This document shows positions 44,495-60,000 of a stretch of 64,000 nucleotides of DNA, piece after piece. Position 1 is the first letter of the stretch. Every line of letters starts with the position of its first letter. Origin of the DNA: Arbacia lixula (lineage: Eukaryota > Echinodermata > Echinoidea > Arbacioida > Arbaciidae); the NCBI GenBank assembly GCA_963669155.1, contig OZ022588.1, forward strand, positions 18,027,438-18,091,437. The letters run 5' to 3'. The translations under genes and the position numbers were made by a program. Below the pieces are notes generated by a model that did not search any database, had not been told where the DNA came from, and saw only the letters and a program-made list of their open reading frames with translations.

Positions 44495-44877
44495 AAAGGG
44501 ATAGTTCACCTTGAAATCATTTTAATTTCAATAAAAGGAGACACATGAAAGAAACATTACTGAAAGTTTGATGAAAATCTGTCAGCGGAACTTTTTTATC
44601 CTTTGACAGATTTCCATCAAACTTTCACTAATATGTTTTTTTTAGATACACACATTTTACTGCTGTATGAAGAAAACAAAATCTGTCGTCAAAAATAGAA
44701 AAAGAGCAATTTATAGAATTATTTTGTACACAACATCACAAAATTGAAATTTCAAATGATCATAACTTTGTTACAAAATCCTTTGACAGATTTTTGTCAA
44801 ACCTTCACTGAATATGTTTCTTTCTGTTTTCTGCTTTTATTAAAACCAACTTATTTTCAGGGTGAATTTTCCCTTAA
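44495..44877. repeat. MITE-like element, AAAGGGATAGTTCACC family
   Basis: Starts AAAGGGATAGTTCACCTTGAA and ends TTTCAGGGTGAATTTTCCCTTAA. Inner inverted halves: GATGAAAATCTGTCA... against TCCTTTGACAGATTTTTGTCA. It lies just upstream of the first coding exon of the plus-strand gene. Confidence 0.8.
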
Positions 44878-45088
44878 GTCCAGATAATGTGTGCGAATCA
44901 TCCGGAGCAATTCCAGTCGACTACACTTAGGGGCCTATCTGCGATTGCATTACACCATGAAACACTATTAAAGGTGTTTCCATTACATACACTGTTATAT
45001 AATATCCTTTCCTTTCCTTTTCATCTCTTATTTGTTTTTAAAATGTTTGGTTCTATTCCAGGCATCGATCCCTGCCTCCCAACCAGTC

Positions 45089-48000
45089 ATGGACGTCACC
45101 ATGAAGATAGACGAGACGTCGTGTGGACCATTTTGCCAGCACCCATACTGCTGGTACTCCCAGCGTCGCATGGAGAGGGGGTTACCGCAGACCATCGCCG
45201 CTCTTGACAGTAACTCATCTCTGGATACTGCAGAGGGTAAGGAATTCAACCAGAGTAATTTGGCCTTTTCCTCATCATTAACCCAAATTTGGGGTTTCAT
45301 ATTTGACCTTTTTCTCATCAGTAATAAACTTTTTTTGGGGAAAGCAGAATGGCTCAATCAGTAGAGAGTTTGTCTCAGAGTAGCAGGCCTGCATATTGGT
45401 TCAAATCCGTGAAACAAGTCCTTTGCAAAAGAGCCAGTGTTGTGGGGTTTTGCGTCACCCCCTATTGTGGGAAAACTCTCCATCCCTCTGATAGGATTTT
45501 AAAGATAAACAGTAGTCCACCTTGAAGTTAAAGGGCCCCTGACAGCCAGACAGCTTAAAATCTGATTTCTTCTTACCTACCTTAGTTTTTAATGGCCATT
45601 TTGAATAACCGTATACTTTTTAGCAAAAAATAAGGATGAATTGTACATTTTATATCAAAACCTTACTACTACTAGAACGACATGACAAAAATAAGAGATC
45701 ACTGGCAAGCGAATTACATCATAGCCCGTGACGTATGAGGGGGAAGGCTCAGTCAATCGCGATCGCTGCAAGTTTGGCTTTCGCGTGTTATTACATAGCT
45801 GGCTGTGCGTTGAGAGTCATTCTGCGAATATCTTCCAAGTGCTTTTTCTGATTAAATCGTCTTTGAAATTGTAATCAATATGATCCAAGAAAAATATGAT
45901 TGTTCAATGTTCTGATTTTGTGACGTCACATTCGAGATGCTCTCCCTTTTGTGTTGCGTATACAACATTTTGAAAATATCAATTTTTTCTAAAGGATATG
46001 TTACACAGTACCATTCAGATTGTACAACTCACAAAATGTCTTTAGAACAAGCCATGTACAGATCCAAGAGGAAAGAAAGGGTTAAGCATTAGCATGATAT
46101 GATGCACGAAATAAACAAATCAGCAAGACTTAAAAGAAACTAACTGCACATCCTTATACCTTACGCTAAACGTGTCATTGGCATACAACAACATGAAAGC
46201 TCTGTTAAAAGTCATGTGCACTTCACTGTACAAGCTGAGAGCAGTGTCTTTTTCTTTATTCCTACCTTATCTCTTCATTGGTGTACATATCTTAGAAAAA
46301 TATCCTGTTTTGTGATTAATGCAGAACTGCCAACGCTCAAGGTGCTGAATTTATTGGAAGAGTATGGCTCCGATCCCCGTGACCACTACCCTTCCCAGCA
46401 ACCGTTGCCAAGGAGGATGCATTCCAAAGAGGATGGGGACGATCAGGAGAGAAGCCACTCCGCCCCAACCATCAGACAACTGATTGATCAGTGAGTATTC
46501 TGTGACACTTACCAGTAATGTCTCTTTTTTCTTTGAAAATAAACGGTTAACTCTTTATAAATTATTGATGCATTTTTGCACATTTTTTTCACATTGAATC
46601 CAAATTTAATGATTAGATTCAAACGAAACCTGGTACAGAGATGTATCACTTCATGGATGTCGACTGATGACAGTTAAGGTAAATTCCTGAAAAGTCAAAG
46701 GTCAATGAACTTCACCCAAAATTTGCAAATTTTAAACAAACTTGATGCAAGGATGGATTTAGACAGACTGGTTAGATTGGAAGTCAAAGAAGTAACATAA
46801 CATTTTCTGAGAATAAATATAAATAGAGCTAGCAAAAAGGCGGAGGCATATTTATCGACTGCGTGGCAGTCAAATTGCTCTAGTTTCTGTAGTAAATCAA
46901 TTGGCTTTGGGTTGGTACCAAGAGAGATAAAGGTAGCTCATTTGCAGGTCACAAAAAATAAGATGAAATGTACAACCATGGGAAGTGGAAGAAAATACTG
47001 TATAAGAACTTCCGTCCAAATGATAGAACTTAAAATTGTCTTCAAGTGAAATTAAAGGGATCACTACGTGTAGATTTCGAGGAGATGTTGGACGGGTCAT
47101 CTGAAACCTGATTCTTGTACCCTAGAGACCGGAGATGTGCTGTCTGCTTTGGTCCAGACCCCAGTGCATGCTCTCAGTGCGAGAAATGCCCATTGCCTGA
47201 TGCATGGCGCACTGACAGAGGCAGTACGATTATGATTGTAGTCTATGGCTGCTATGTTTCAAATTTAAACAAGGATAGTTTTTCACTTTTCCTGAAAAAG
47301 TGAAACTATGACTGTGAGATTTCATGCCTGCTATCGTTATGGTAAACTGCTGATTCCTGCTGAGTTTCACGTCTTTTGCAAATGGGCCACCCTGTCTTAA
47401 TGTATCTTCCTGAAGGACACACAAAAAAGTGCCATGGTGGGGTTTGAACGTATGCAACCTTGAGGTCTTCGGTCACATTTCACAATTACCACACCACCTC
47501 TCTTGAATCTCATGAATTCATGATTTTGTTTGTAGTTCGTAATTCTCCAACCTCTGAACTTTCATGTGATGTATACCACTGATTTTTTTACACAAGAAAA
47601 TTAAACAACTATACATGTGTGACAGACATGTACAGCACAATCCTGACCTGCCAGGATAATGTATTGAAAACTGTCTCTTTACATTAATTCACGCATCTGC
47701 TTTTGTCTACAGACCCGCTCAGCTCTCTGAGATAGATCCGGCTCAGAGGGCGTTTCCTCGCACCCCCCACCAGACCCCCGTCACTTCCCAGCAGGGTCCC
47801 CAGAAGCGGACAACAAAACGGGAGAGGGGAGGAGCAGGGGCCACGCCCTACGACCTCCACGTCCGCTCCTCCAATCGCTCTGCCCCCGCCCGGGCCGCGC
47901 CTTTTGAGTTCCCCAAGGGGGGCAGCGGCCTCCGGGCTGCGGTCAAGAAGGTGGACATGAGGGATGTCTTGGATCTAGGCACGGTCAAGCACCAGGGCAT

Positions 48001-51000
48001 CCTCCCGGGGAAGAAGATCTACATCTGGTGTCCAGGAAAGAATGAGGAGAGTGCAGCTGTGCAGGATAGGTGAGCTTTAATATCAATCCTTAAAACTCAT
48101 TCGGGACAAAGACCTTGTTAGAGCATAACGCATCACTTTTTATGCCTTCATGTTTTCAGGTTGTCCGTCCATCTGTCCGTCAGGAATCCATACATGCAAT
48201 ATCTTGAAAAAATTGTATACGAGATTTGCTTCCAACTTGGAACATGTGTGTATTGCATGAAACCAATGAAGTGTGTACAATATGGGTCAATTCTGATTGA
48301 GGTCAAAGGTCAGTGAACTTTGTGAAAAATTGCCAGAAATAACCGTTTTTCACAATAAATTTATCCAAATCCAGTGGTGCAATTCTAACCACACATGGTA
48401 CAAAGATGGATCATTACTTGGGGGTAGACTGGTGACATTTTTGGCAAAATTCCTGAAAGGTCAAAGGTCAATGAACTTTGCCAAAAAATTGGCTAAAAAC
48501 TGCCCCAACATTGATATTTTTCACAACAAATCTAAATCCAATGGTGCAGTTCTAACCAAATATAGTACAAAGATGGATTGTGTGATGGACTGCCACATAA
48601 AGGGTTAATTCATATTTGACAATATCTTTGTATTTGAGCAGCAAATCGCCTGAGCTCTCGCAGATCAAGACTATTCACCCCAAGGATGTGACTGCCGAGC
48701 TGCTTCCTGAGCCTAAAGTGGCCGGTCAGGGCAAGTCCAAGCAAATAGTAAGTCTGCTTGACCACCTTAAACATTTACTAGTATGGAAATACATATAATC
48801 TCCTATTATGGGCTCATTTACTACAAAATTAATGACCGTTTCATGAAAATATGTTTCACATATTTAAAAAAAGAAAGAAAATCTTTTATTTTCTTTACAT
48901 AGCTAAGAAACGCCCGTAAAAATCCTCAAGATATTGATGGGTACCATGTGAGGTCACTTGCCACTCACAAGCAAGAAAAATCAACATGACAATATACAAT
49001 GCCATGCAACTCATCTAGCGAGATGCCAATGCCCACAATAGCAGGACAGAGTTCATACCATACCACCTCACAACCTTTCTTAGGGTCATCATACATTATG
49101 AAGATAAATCAAACAGGAGACTAAACTGGCATAGTCAAAGTCACCTAGCTTATATAAAATACTTGAAAAATTATTAAAATTAGGTACATTGTAGATTCAA
49201 GAAAGTTCTGTCTTTAATCAGTTATATGATTGACATAGGTAGCCTTTTTTTGGTTTAAAATTGCTATTCTATAAGACCTTGCTGGTGTTTTGATAAACAA
49301 CATAGTCATGTTACAGGCAGACAAACAAAGGTAGATGGAGATAGACTGGCGAGATAAGAGATCAAATTCCTTTGAGGTCAAAGGTCAATGAACTTAGGCA
49401 ATAATAAAGAATTTAATGGTCCAGTCTCTACCAAACTCAACTTTTGTGAGCAAAAAGTAGAACAAGATAAAGACACATTCTACCAGTTGCAAAAGAGAAG
49501 ACAAACATTATGGGTCATTAGAAAAACAGAACTTGCTTTTAGTTCATAAAGATGAATATATTCATTTCTCAGAAAGTTCAATGTAACATTATGCAAGACT
49601 GTTACATGTACGTATGAAAGGTAAACATCTTGTATTTCTCAGAAAATTGACACAATAGATGTTTGCATGTATATTTCTTTGCTCAATATAACATGCAACA
49701 CTGTTAAGTACGAAAGGTAAACATGTTATATTTCTAAGAAAGTTGGTACAATAGATTTTTAAGTATATTTTTTTGCTCAAGGTAAAATCATACGCAACAT
49801 ATATATGTGTCTTGCAATTGTGTTCATTTTGTGGATAGACTGGGGATACGGGGAAGGGCTCGAACAAGAAATCGGTAAGGGGAATAAAGGTGAAATGATA
49901 GTGCCATCTGACCAAGCTTCATGACTGAATTCATTGTTTGCTAGGAATATTGTATGTGCTATACTTTATCTTCTTTTTTACATGATACTGTATGTCTGGG
50001 AATCAAATTTTTGTATGAGAAGTGGACTTTCAGTCATGCTTTACACAAAAATGTACTTTCTACTCTAAATATGGTAATTATTGCGCAATATAACTTTTTA
50101 AACTTTTCATGCAACACAGAGCAATTGCAAATTAGATATCACCATGAATTTAAAACCATCCTGCTATCTTAAGCAGTGTAAGAAAATAGTTGTGTAGATA
50201 ATAGGATATTTTGCTAATTCTTGATATCGCATATAACTGTAAAATATGAACGTGCATGGCGCACTAACACCTTTTGGATATGAGGTTTGTAAAGTGATGA
50301 ACTGGGCACTTCCAGATATATTAGTAGGTCAGCATTAACAATTGCACTACCATCGACACTTTCCCTGGAACCCACTTCCCCACAGAAATTTGTCCTATAT
50401 TTGCTACTAAACTGTGAGATAGAGGGTTCATACAAGTTGCTTCAGAAGATGACTGTCGTAGAACTGAGAACTTTCTTGACTAACAGAGGGTTTCCTTGCA
50501 ATGATGCAAAGTACTCTGTGCTGAACTGCAAGACTGGAAATATTTTCAGGTCAACAAAGTTGGCTGAAAAGCTGATAGGGCCGCGTACGATGATATTTAA
50601 TAGTTATTTGCGATATTGAGTATTGATGGCATATTCTGAGTGTGGTTTACTTACATTTTTCCCACAGAAAAAGAGGCCACAGAATCACCAGACACCAACA
50701 GGGGGGCGTCCGTACACCCACCCTGCCCGGTCTCCGCCCCCTCTGACTAGACGCACCCTTCCCCAGGACTTTGATGAGGGGTAAGAAGGAGAAGCTATAC
50801 CCTTGACATTGACCCCCTTATTTTCTAAGATCTTGTGGGGCTCATCATATAATCTTTAAAAATACACTCAGAGAGAATGGTCTGTATCACAGAAAGTAGG
50901 TGGGTAATATTATTATCATGTCATAGTTCAATTCACAATATATAACTTTGAGCATCTGACATCTTATATCTGTAATGCATGTATGCAAAAGTATTTTGAT

Positions 51001-54000
51001 ATTAAACAAAAAGTGATATATGCAAATGGATTATTTAGTACATTGCTTCGGAATTGTCAATATGTCCGCACAATTGGTAGAATGTACATTTCACATCACT
51101 TTAAATGAATATGTGCTGTGAGATACAATGTATAGTGTGATATTCAATTTAAAAGAACACCCCAAATGAAACAGAAAAAGCTGTTTTATGGACAGGTGGG
51201 CTATATAGACAAATGCAATGACATCCAAAGTGCTTTTAATCTACTCATGTTGAGTGGTCTTTATGGCAGGTGAATTTACATTCAAATATGCTCTGAAGGT
51301 ATCCAAAATGAGGGTCTTTAGAGACAAGTTGGCATTTGAAGAGTATTCTGTGTACACAGCTGTCGCTGTAATATATTTCTAAATCATAGGTTCGTGGAGA
51401 AGAGTCACATGCTTAACATACAATATGATTCACTGTAATATATTTCTAAAGCAAATGTAAATGTTTCTTCTCACATGTTTGCCTGCCCATGCAGTATTGC
51501 TCAGCTGCTGCAGCTGCCAAGAGATGTCCTGCTCGAGCTTCTGGAGCACACCAAAGAGAGGTAACATTTGACATCTGCCATGACAATAGTAAATATCAGC
51601 AAGTGAGAGAGAATAGCCTAGGAACAGAGCATGTGTCCTATTTGTGTCGAGAGCTAGATGAAAACTGATGGTAACATGAGAGGAGATGAACATTGTGATT
51701 ATAAGCTTTGTTGAATGATTTCTGGTGGTTTTTAGTATAGATTTAATTGAAATTGGCCTTAGTGCATGCTTTCAAGTACTTCAAAATGACTACGGTACTT
51801 GTTATCTATGAAAAGATTTATTTTGAGAGTCGTGTTAAGTATTGCATTTTTTGTGCAGTTGTCTCTATGGCTTTTTTAGATACCGCTTGAATTTCGAAAT
51901 GAACCCTTGTTAGGTGGTCTGCCATGCCATGGCAGATCACCTCTTGTTTTTGTCCGATTTTTCTTTCTTTATTTATTATTATTTATTTATTTTTATTCCA
52001 AAATTTTGTGGCATGGATATCTCAACAATGCATGTGCCATTTTTCATGAAATCTTCACCATGTATGGGTATGTATGTGAACATGTTCCAGCAACATTTTC
52101 AAGGTCATGACGTCATCGTGACGTCATCTACGAGCAATTTAATGAAAATCCATTATTGGATATATCTCTGAAACCAATCATTTATATGTTATTAAATTTG
52201 ACATGCATGAAGTTAGTGACGTGACAATTAATTTTAATGAATAAAAACGCGCGCGTACGCGTACGTTAGCGCAAAAATGCGCGCGCAAAATTTTAAAATG
52301 CTCCAAATCAACTCAAAATTGTTTTGCATATGTTTTAGGCCATTTTGAGCATTTCAAAAATTTCCGCGCGTGCGCGCGCGTTCGCGCGTTTTTTAGTGCG
52401 TTACGCGTACGCAGCCTCGAAATTCCGCTTTTACACTAGTTTTATGTTTCTGACACTACAAGCATAACATCCTGCAATTTTGAGCCATTTCCATGCAATA
52501 ACAAGGTCGTGCGGGTACGTCAAAGTTGAAAGTCTGCGCGTGCGTCAATACGTTTTTGTGTGCAAATATTGCAAAAAACATGACTACCTTCAATCGGCCA
52601 TAGCTCTTTAGAATGGCCGATGACCCCCAGTTTTTTTTAATATTTGGAAAGAGTATGAAATGTAAATGTGATTTCATGTGTCATTTTACCCGTAAGTACA
52701 TCGTGACGTCATCATATTGCCATATGAATCAAAAAAATGAATTTTCAATTATGACGTCATGAATTTTTTCACCCGCTTTTGCATATCTCAGTAATCCTTG
52801 GTCAATTTCCTCCCAAATTTCACTATGTTGTAGCTGAGACCTTCTTTTATAGAAGAATTTCCTTCAATTGTCATTTTGTTGATGTCCTCATGGTGTAAAT
52901 TTCATTATTCGCATTAGTGTCATAAACGACGCATGTACGTGTTATGTCAATGTAAGGTGTAATTTTGTCAAGTCTCTGAAATGTTAGTATATTGTATGTG
53001 GCTTTATGAGTTTTCTTGAGCGTTGCCTCTGATTTCTAATAAATAGATGGTGTCACCATTGAAAGATGATGGTGTCGCCGTGCATTTACCATACCATGGC
53101 TGTGCATGAATTTGCCAATGCAGACCACCTTATACTTGTCCACAAGTATGTCTCGTTTATTTATTTTTATTCCAATTTTTGTGGCATGGATATCTCTTCA
53201 ATGCATGGACCATTTTTCATGAAATCTTCATCATGCATGAACATGTACGTGAACATGTTCCAGCAACATTTTCATGGTCATGACATCATCGTGACGTCAT
53301 CTACGAGCAATTTAATAAAAATCGATTATTGGATATATCTCTGGAACCAATCATTGATACGTAATGAAATTTGACATGCATGAAATTAATGATAAGTTAA
53401 TTAATCTCAATAAATAAAAACGCGCGCGTACGCGTACGTTAGTGCAAAAACGCGCGCGCAAAATTTCAAAATGCTCAGAATCAACTCAAAATTGTTTTGC
53501 ATATGTTTTAGGCCATTTCTAGCATTTCAAAAATTTCCGCGCGTGCGCGCGCGTTCGCGCGTTTTTCCGTGCGTAACGCGAATAGAACGTCAAAATTCCT
53601 TTATTTTACTGCATTCATGTTACTGACACTACATACAACACATCCTGTCATTTTGAGCCATTTCCATGCAATAACAAGGTCGTGCGGGTGCGTCAAAGAT
53701 CAAAGTCTGCGCGTGCGTCAATACGTTTTTGTGTGCAAATATTGCAAAAAACATGACTGCCTTCAATCGGCCATAGCTCCTCAGAATGGCAGGTGACCCC
53801 CAATTTTTTTTTAATATTTGGAAAGAGTATGAAATGTAGATGCCATTTCATGTATCATTTTACCAGTAAGTACATGGTGACGTCATCATATTGCCATATG
53901 AATCGAAAAAATGAATTTTCAATTATGACGTCATGAACTTTATTACCCGCTTTTGCATATCTCAGTAATCCTTTGTCAATTTTCTCCCAAATTTCAGTAT

Positions 54001-57000
54001 CTTGTGCCTAGGACATTGCTCTGTGGCAGGCGTGCCCTAACTTTTCAATTCATTAACGTCTTCAAGGTGAAAGAATGATTATAGGCATGAAAGTCAGAAT
54101 AACACGTTTTCACGTGTAATGTCAATGGGAGGGTCATTTATTCGAAATCATGAAGTAACATGGCAATCTTTCAGGAGCTTTATCTTTTCCTATGTTACGA
54201 TCTTTCACTCTGAAAGTTTAGTATGTTGTGGCTAAATCTAGTAGCTTTCGGCCATGTGGTCTCCATTTTTTCATTAGATATCGGGATCATGGCAAAATTT
54301 CAGCTTTAATATCGATTTCTAAATCATTCTAGCCACTGCTAGCGGGCATTACGTGAAAAGTGAATGCGAAGATTTGTGGCTGAATGGGTAAGGCGATGTT
54401 TTAAGAACGTTCATTTACCAGCCCATGCCAGTGCATGAATTTGCCAATGCAGACCACCTTATACTTGTCCACAAGTATGTCTCGTTTTATGTTACATTTG
54501 TATCATACCTGTGCATATAAAAAATTGTTGGTTTTGACTGTGTGTATTTTGTTGTACGTATCTTTTAGTGACCTGTTCGACAAGGGCAAGGTTGCAATGC
54601 TCCTGGAGCAGTTGATGCCGCTGATCCGATTCGACAAGGACGACCTGACCCAGCGTGCCCCTGGGCCCGTCCTGTCACCCCTCAGCATCCACCCCCACCA
54701 CGCCCCTCCCATGCCCCCTCCCGGAGCCCCCCTCCGCTCCTCAGGCATCCTCCAGCAGAAGAAGGTCACCCTAGTGGAGGGGCGTCAAAAGAAGGTGGAC
54801 CCCCTCCGGGCACCCCCACCCACCCGAAATCTACCCTATTTCTTAGACGAGAGTGCCCTCTCCGGTATCACTTCCTCGTCTTACACGCGCCGGGAGCGCC
54901 CTGATCCCCACGGCAATGATGATCGTGAGACGACAATGCCGTCTCCAACCATCGCTTCAGAAGATCTTGGCAAGCGTAAATCACAAGGGCGTGTACGAGG
55001 TTAGTACGGTGTTTGTTCTCTCGCGTGATGATACACTCAAACCTGTCTATGAAGACTTCTTGGGCCCTGTTGCATAAATCTTACCATTGATGGTAAATTT
55101 GCTTTTATAGCAACTTCTATGGGAACCTTAGATTTGATTGGCTGTCGAGCGGTGTTACTATGGTAGTTACCGTTGCTGGCAGAGTTACCAGTAATCAGTA
55201 AGTTTAATGCAATGGGGCCCTGGTGGTGTGTATGGACAGGTTTAGACACGTGCAAAGGATTCATGTTACATACTGAGCTCCGTTGCATGAAACTTATCAT
55301 TAACTCTGTCATTAATGGTAACTACCATGGCCACATCGCTCAACAGGCATGGAAAATTAAGGTTTCCATAGAACCTGCCATTGGTAGCAAAGTTACCATC
55401 AATGCTAGGATTTATGCAACTGGAGCCTGTTCTGTGATCATGCAAAATCAAAATTCACAGACAATATGGCATATATTGTACTTGAATGCTGCAAATAGTT
55501 GGAGTTTTGATGAACCAGAAGTTCAAATGTTGAATTCAAAATGCAACAGAACGTGAAGATAGAATTGACACTGGAATATAAATACCATTCTCATTGGTTT
55601 CATCTTTCCCCAGCTGCTCCAACTGAGATGTCGCATTATTCGAGGCGTAAAGTAACGTCCGTTTCAGCCAAGAGTCTTCCCCCGATCCAGCCGGGTATCC
55701 AGCCCATCAGACCCTTCAACTATACCGCTCACTCTCTTGATCTCGCTCTCAGTAAGTACCCAGGGTTCCCACACCGGCAATTCTCAGATTTTTGGCGTGC
55801 AAAGTGGTGAACTAGGCACTTCGGGTTATATTAGTAGGTCAGCGCAAACAATTTCCCTGTCATTGACACTTATCCGGTAACTCACTTTTCCCACAGAAAT
55901 TTGTCCTGTATTTGCTACTCTCCTGTAAGATGGAGAGTTTGTACGAGATGTTTCAGAAGATGGCTGTAGTAGAGCTGAGAACCTTTCTTGACTAAAAGAG
56001 GGGTCCTATATAGCTTGCACCGTAGCAAAGCACTATGTGCCGGACCACAAGACCGGAAGTATACAGGTCCACAAATTCGGCTGAAAAGCTGATAGTGATA
56101 TTGATAGTAAGGTGATATTTCATAGTTATTTGCGATATGGAGAACTATTTTTTCTATGTGTTGATTTAGCATTTTCGAAAAATCATAATTATATAAAAGA
56201 GCAAAATTAGGTAAATTTTGATTCTTATGGTTTTAAAGCAAATTTTGTAGACTATAAAAAAAAGATGTTCAAAGTAGTTACCGACCTCGATTTTCTTCCT
56301 CTTTCTGCCCTCTCTCCCTTCCCTAGGTCCGCTGTCCACGCTAGACGACCAAGCCTCTGAGAAGGCCTCCTCCCCTTACTCTGGCCGGGCCTCCACCGTC
56401 TACGTCACCGTGCCCTCTCAGCTGTCTGGCCACACCCCTCCCCAGACACCCTGTACCTGTGAGCGCACCCCCATCCCACCCATCCCCAGGCTGGGCTCCG
56501 CCAACTACTCAACCACCTCCTCCGTCCCAAGCGAGGAATTTGTAAGTAAAATCTTCTTCTTCTTCTTCTTCTTCTCCATTTACGTGTGGATATGATTACA
56601 TTTCTTCAAGATCTGCTAAAAAAGCAAATAGCAAAACAAGCTGACAAATTTACTTAGTGCTGGTGTTGTTTTTTTATCAGCTGGGTAGGCATAAGTGTGC
56701 TTCTCAATTTTCTTGATTTTATGTTTGATCTTCCACCTCCTCTTCCTCCTCCTTCTCCTCCTCCTCTTTCCCTCCTCCTTCCTTCCTCCTTTTCTTCCTC
56801 ATGCTCCTTCTTCCCCTTCTTTTACTTCTTTTTCTTTCATATATTGAGGCAACTTCTAAATATCAAGATAACCAGAGGGCTATATATACCATCATACCCA
56901 TTCTTGATACAAAGTTGTTTGAATGGTGTATTTCAATATGCATTGATTGTTCCACAGCCCCTTGGTCCAGCATTAATTACATATGTCGTATTAAAAAAAT

Positions 57001-60000
57001 ATATACTTTTTTCATTGATAAATTTTTACTTTTTATCCTCTGTTTTATTTTTGCGCCATGCACCCAATAGCCGGAATTGCATTGGGTCGACTACGAGGTA
57101 ACCGTCCAATCAGTGTGTTCTAAGAAGAACAAAGCACTGCTTGACCGCACTTCACCCTATATGTGTTTTTCCACATCCGGGTCCCGTTTCATAAAGCTTC
57201 TTATCAGTAATATATTACAATAAATTCTTCAAAAAAGCTCTATTTCCATTGGATGAGAGCTGATATACCATTTTTGGTTATTTGATACAAGGTTTTATGA
57301 AACAGGATCCTGGAGTGTTTTTCCTGTTAGAAGTGTTAAATGCATCACCCGTAGAATCACAAAGCGTCCCCTTTTCATAAAAGAATATTGACAATGCACA
57401 TTTCTTTTTCTGTTGTACACTGATGACTTGATTTTCTATCTCACTTCTTTTTGTGTTTATACATGATTATGGTTGAAATGCACAGCTCTTTTATGAATTG
57501 AACAAGTAACACACTTCAATTGATCATTTGCAATTTATCAATAGAACATTAAGCATTCTTGACAGAAAATATTAAAACGAAAACAAGTTTGACTTGAATG
57601 CACCTAGGGATTTCAAGTATGCAGTTGGAAGTGCTAAATGTACTTTGCCACTTTAACACTCAACTACTCAAACATGCAGTCAAATTACCTATACCCCATT
57701 TTGGAAATCTAGACAAATTTAAGATCTTTTTACATGCATCGTCCTTCCCCTAAGAGTTTGATTGATTTTAAACCTGCCATTTCAGAACATTGAATTTGTG
57801 TACATACATGTATAATGGTCATGTACCATTACCAGTGGACTGTATTAGTTGTCCACAATGGCTCATTGCACATTGGCAAAAGTACTGAAATCTTTCATAA
57901 GAGAACAAAACTTAACTTGTAATATGCACCTCCTGTACAAGTCATCTTCATTGATCTACAACTTTTCAAACAAAATAAAATTATAATACATTTTTCAATC
58001 TTTTAGTGTATTTGTATGTTGATTTGCTCTTTTGTTGGTTCTTTCAAGCCTTTATGTCGACATTCACGCTTGTTATTCGTGCACATGCATAATTTTACTT
58101 ATCTCTTGAAGCTTATTATTGTAATTTCATTTATTGCAGTTTCTCTTTTTTTCACTCGAAGACATTCCTGTATCTTAAACACACATACTCTCTTTGGCAC
58201 ATTGTCATGTTTCCTTTAGTGTTAAATCTTGTCATCATCCAGGCACTGAAAAATCAAACAGAAATATATTTCATCAAAATTGATCATAGCATTCATAAAC
58301 ATTATAAACTTGATAATGAGATGACTTTTGTTAGCTTGCATAGCTAAAATTCTGGAGTTACATCACAGTCATTACATTAAAACAAATGCTAAGTCTTATC
58401 AGAGCCCTCCATAAGTGTGCTTGACATCAGGAAACAAAGGAACAGAAATCAACTTCTCCAATATACCCGTATCTTACCAGACAACCATTCTGATTATGAT
58501 TCCTCTTAATCTCATGTATTTCATCTCCATTCATCAATTTAAGTTCCTACTTTTTCAAATGAAATAGAATGAAAAAGTAAACACATCTTCTGGGCATTAT
58601 GAATTTCACTGAACAGCACCCTGATATCCTGCCTTTGAATGTTGGCAGCTTTACCATGTAGACTGCATCATTGATCTTTGACCTTTGACCATGCTCCTAT
58701 TTTGTTCCTTCTTGACAGAGCACTTTACACAAAGGCATCCCTCACGGTGCCCCTCCAGTGTTCCGGGTACCCTACGGCACTCCCAGTGTGGGAAGGGGAG
58801 ACGACGTGACTCAGTCAGCAGGTACCACTCAGTTCCTGGAGAAGCTGGGTGAGATCAACCTTCCCCTGGAGAGCCCTGCCGCTGCCTCATCTCAGGAGTC
58901 TGGGACACCAGCAACCAACACAGACGCCTGCGTCAATGACGGCGCTGACAGCACGCTTCCTCAGGAGCGGATGGTGCATACTGCGGACACCACAGACACC
59001 ACCACGGCTGACATGGTGGGGCTACCGACGCCTAGGAAACTGCCGGAGTCGACGACCCCGTATGATGCGTCGACGAGCGTGATGGCGCAAGGGTCCGAGA
59101 AGGCCATCGGTTCGCCTATGAACTTTGGTACGCCGCTGCCGTCGACCGCGAGCCCAGAGGTTTGGCCCGTGGTGGACGAGCGGGATTTCATGAAGTCACC
59201 CGATAAGATTGAGCGGATGTCCAGCAAGAAGCTGGATATGATCCTTGCCCCAGTTGCCCCTCCCCCTTCCCCGGAGCCAGCGGGGATGGACGCAGACTAC
59301 GACCTTCCTGAGGTTGCGAACAAGAGCACGGTTGGGTCCTCTCTCACGCCTCTTGCTGAGGAAGAAGAGGAAGAAGGTGATGGGGTCCGGGATGCGGTGC
59401 AGAGGCCTTCGGAAGCTGAGGATATAGCTCAAAGGATACCTACGGAAGCAAACGCTCAACCCCAGGATAACATAGTGGTTGGAGATCATCCTACTAGAGA
59501 TACAGAAGTAGTCCAGGAGGGAACCGTGGAGACAGATCCCGCTGAGAATACAGAACTCGATCTTGAAAGAACCGCGTGGCTGGACCGTGAGGGTACCGCC
59601 GTGACAGAGGGTACAAGAGCAGAGACAGGGGCGACAGATGCAGAGAGGACTGGTACCAGGGAACTAGGTTACATGGGCGATGATGAAGATGGTGGGGACA
59701 ACTCCGCTGTAAGCCGACTGGACACTGCTCATACCAGCCCTGAGCAGAAAGCCGGACAGGAATCCGAAGCACAGCCAGACCAGAAGCCTGTACAGGATGG
59801 CAATCTCCGAGAGAAGCCTAGTACCGAATGCGTGCCGGCTACAGATGCTACCATAACTTCTGGAAATGTTGCAGCAGCTGCTGAAGAAGTTGTCAGCAAT
59901 TTTCAAGCATCAGCGAGCAATGATGTTGAGGTTCAAGAGAATTCTGCTAGTGGGAATGGGGTAGAAGAGCAAGAAACTTCACAAGATGTTAAAAAAGCTG

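Noticed and set aside
45345-45415. Functional tRNA gene
   Set aside because: A and B boxes are present but the acceptor and anticodon stems do not pair convincingly by eye.
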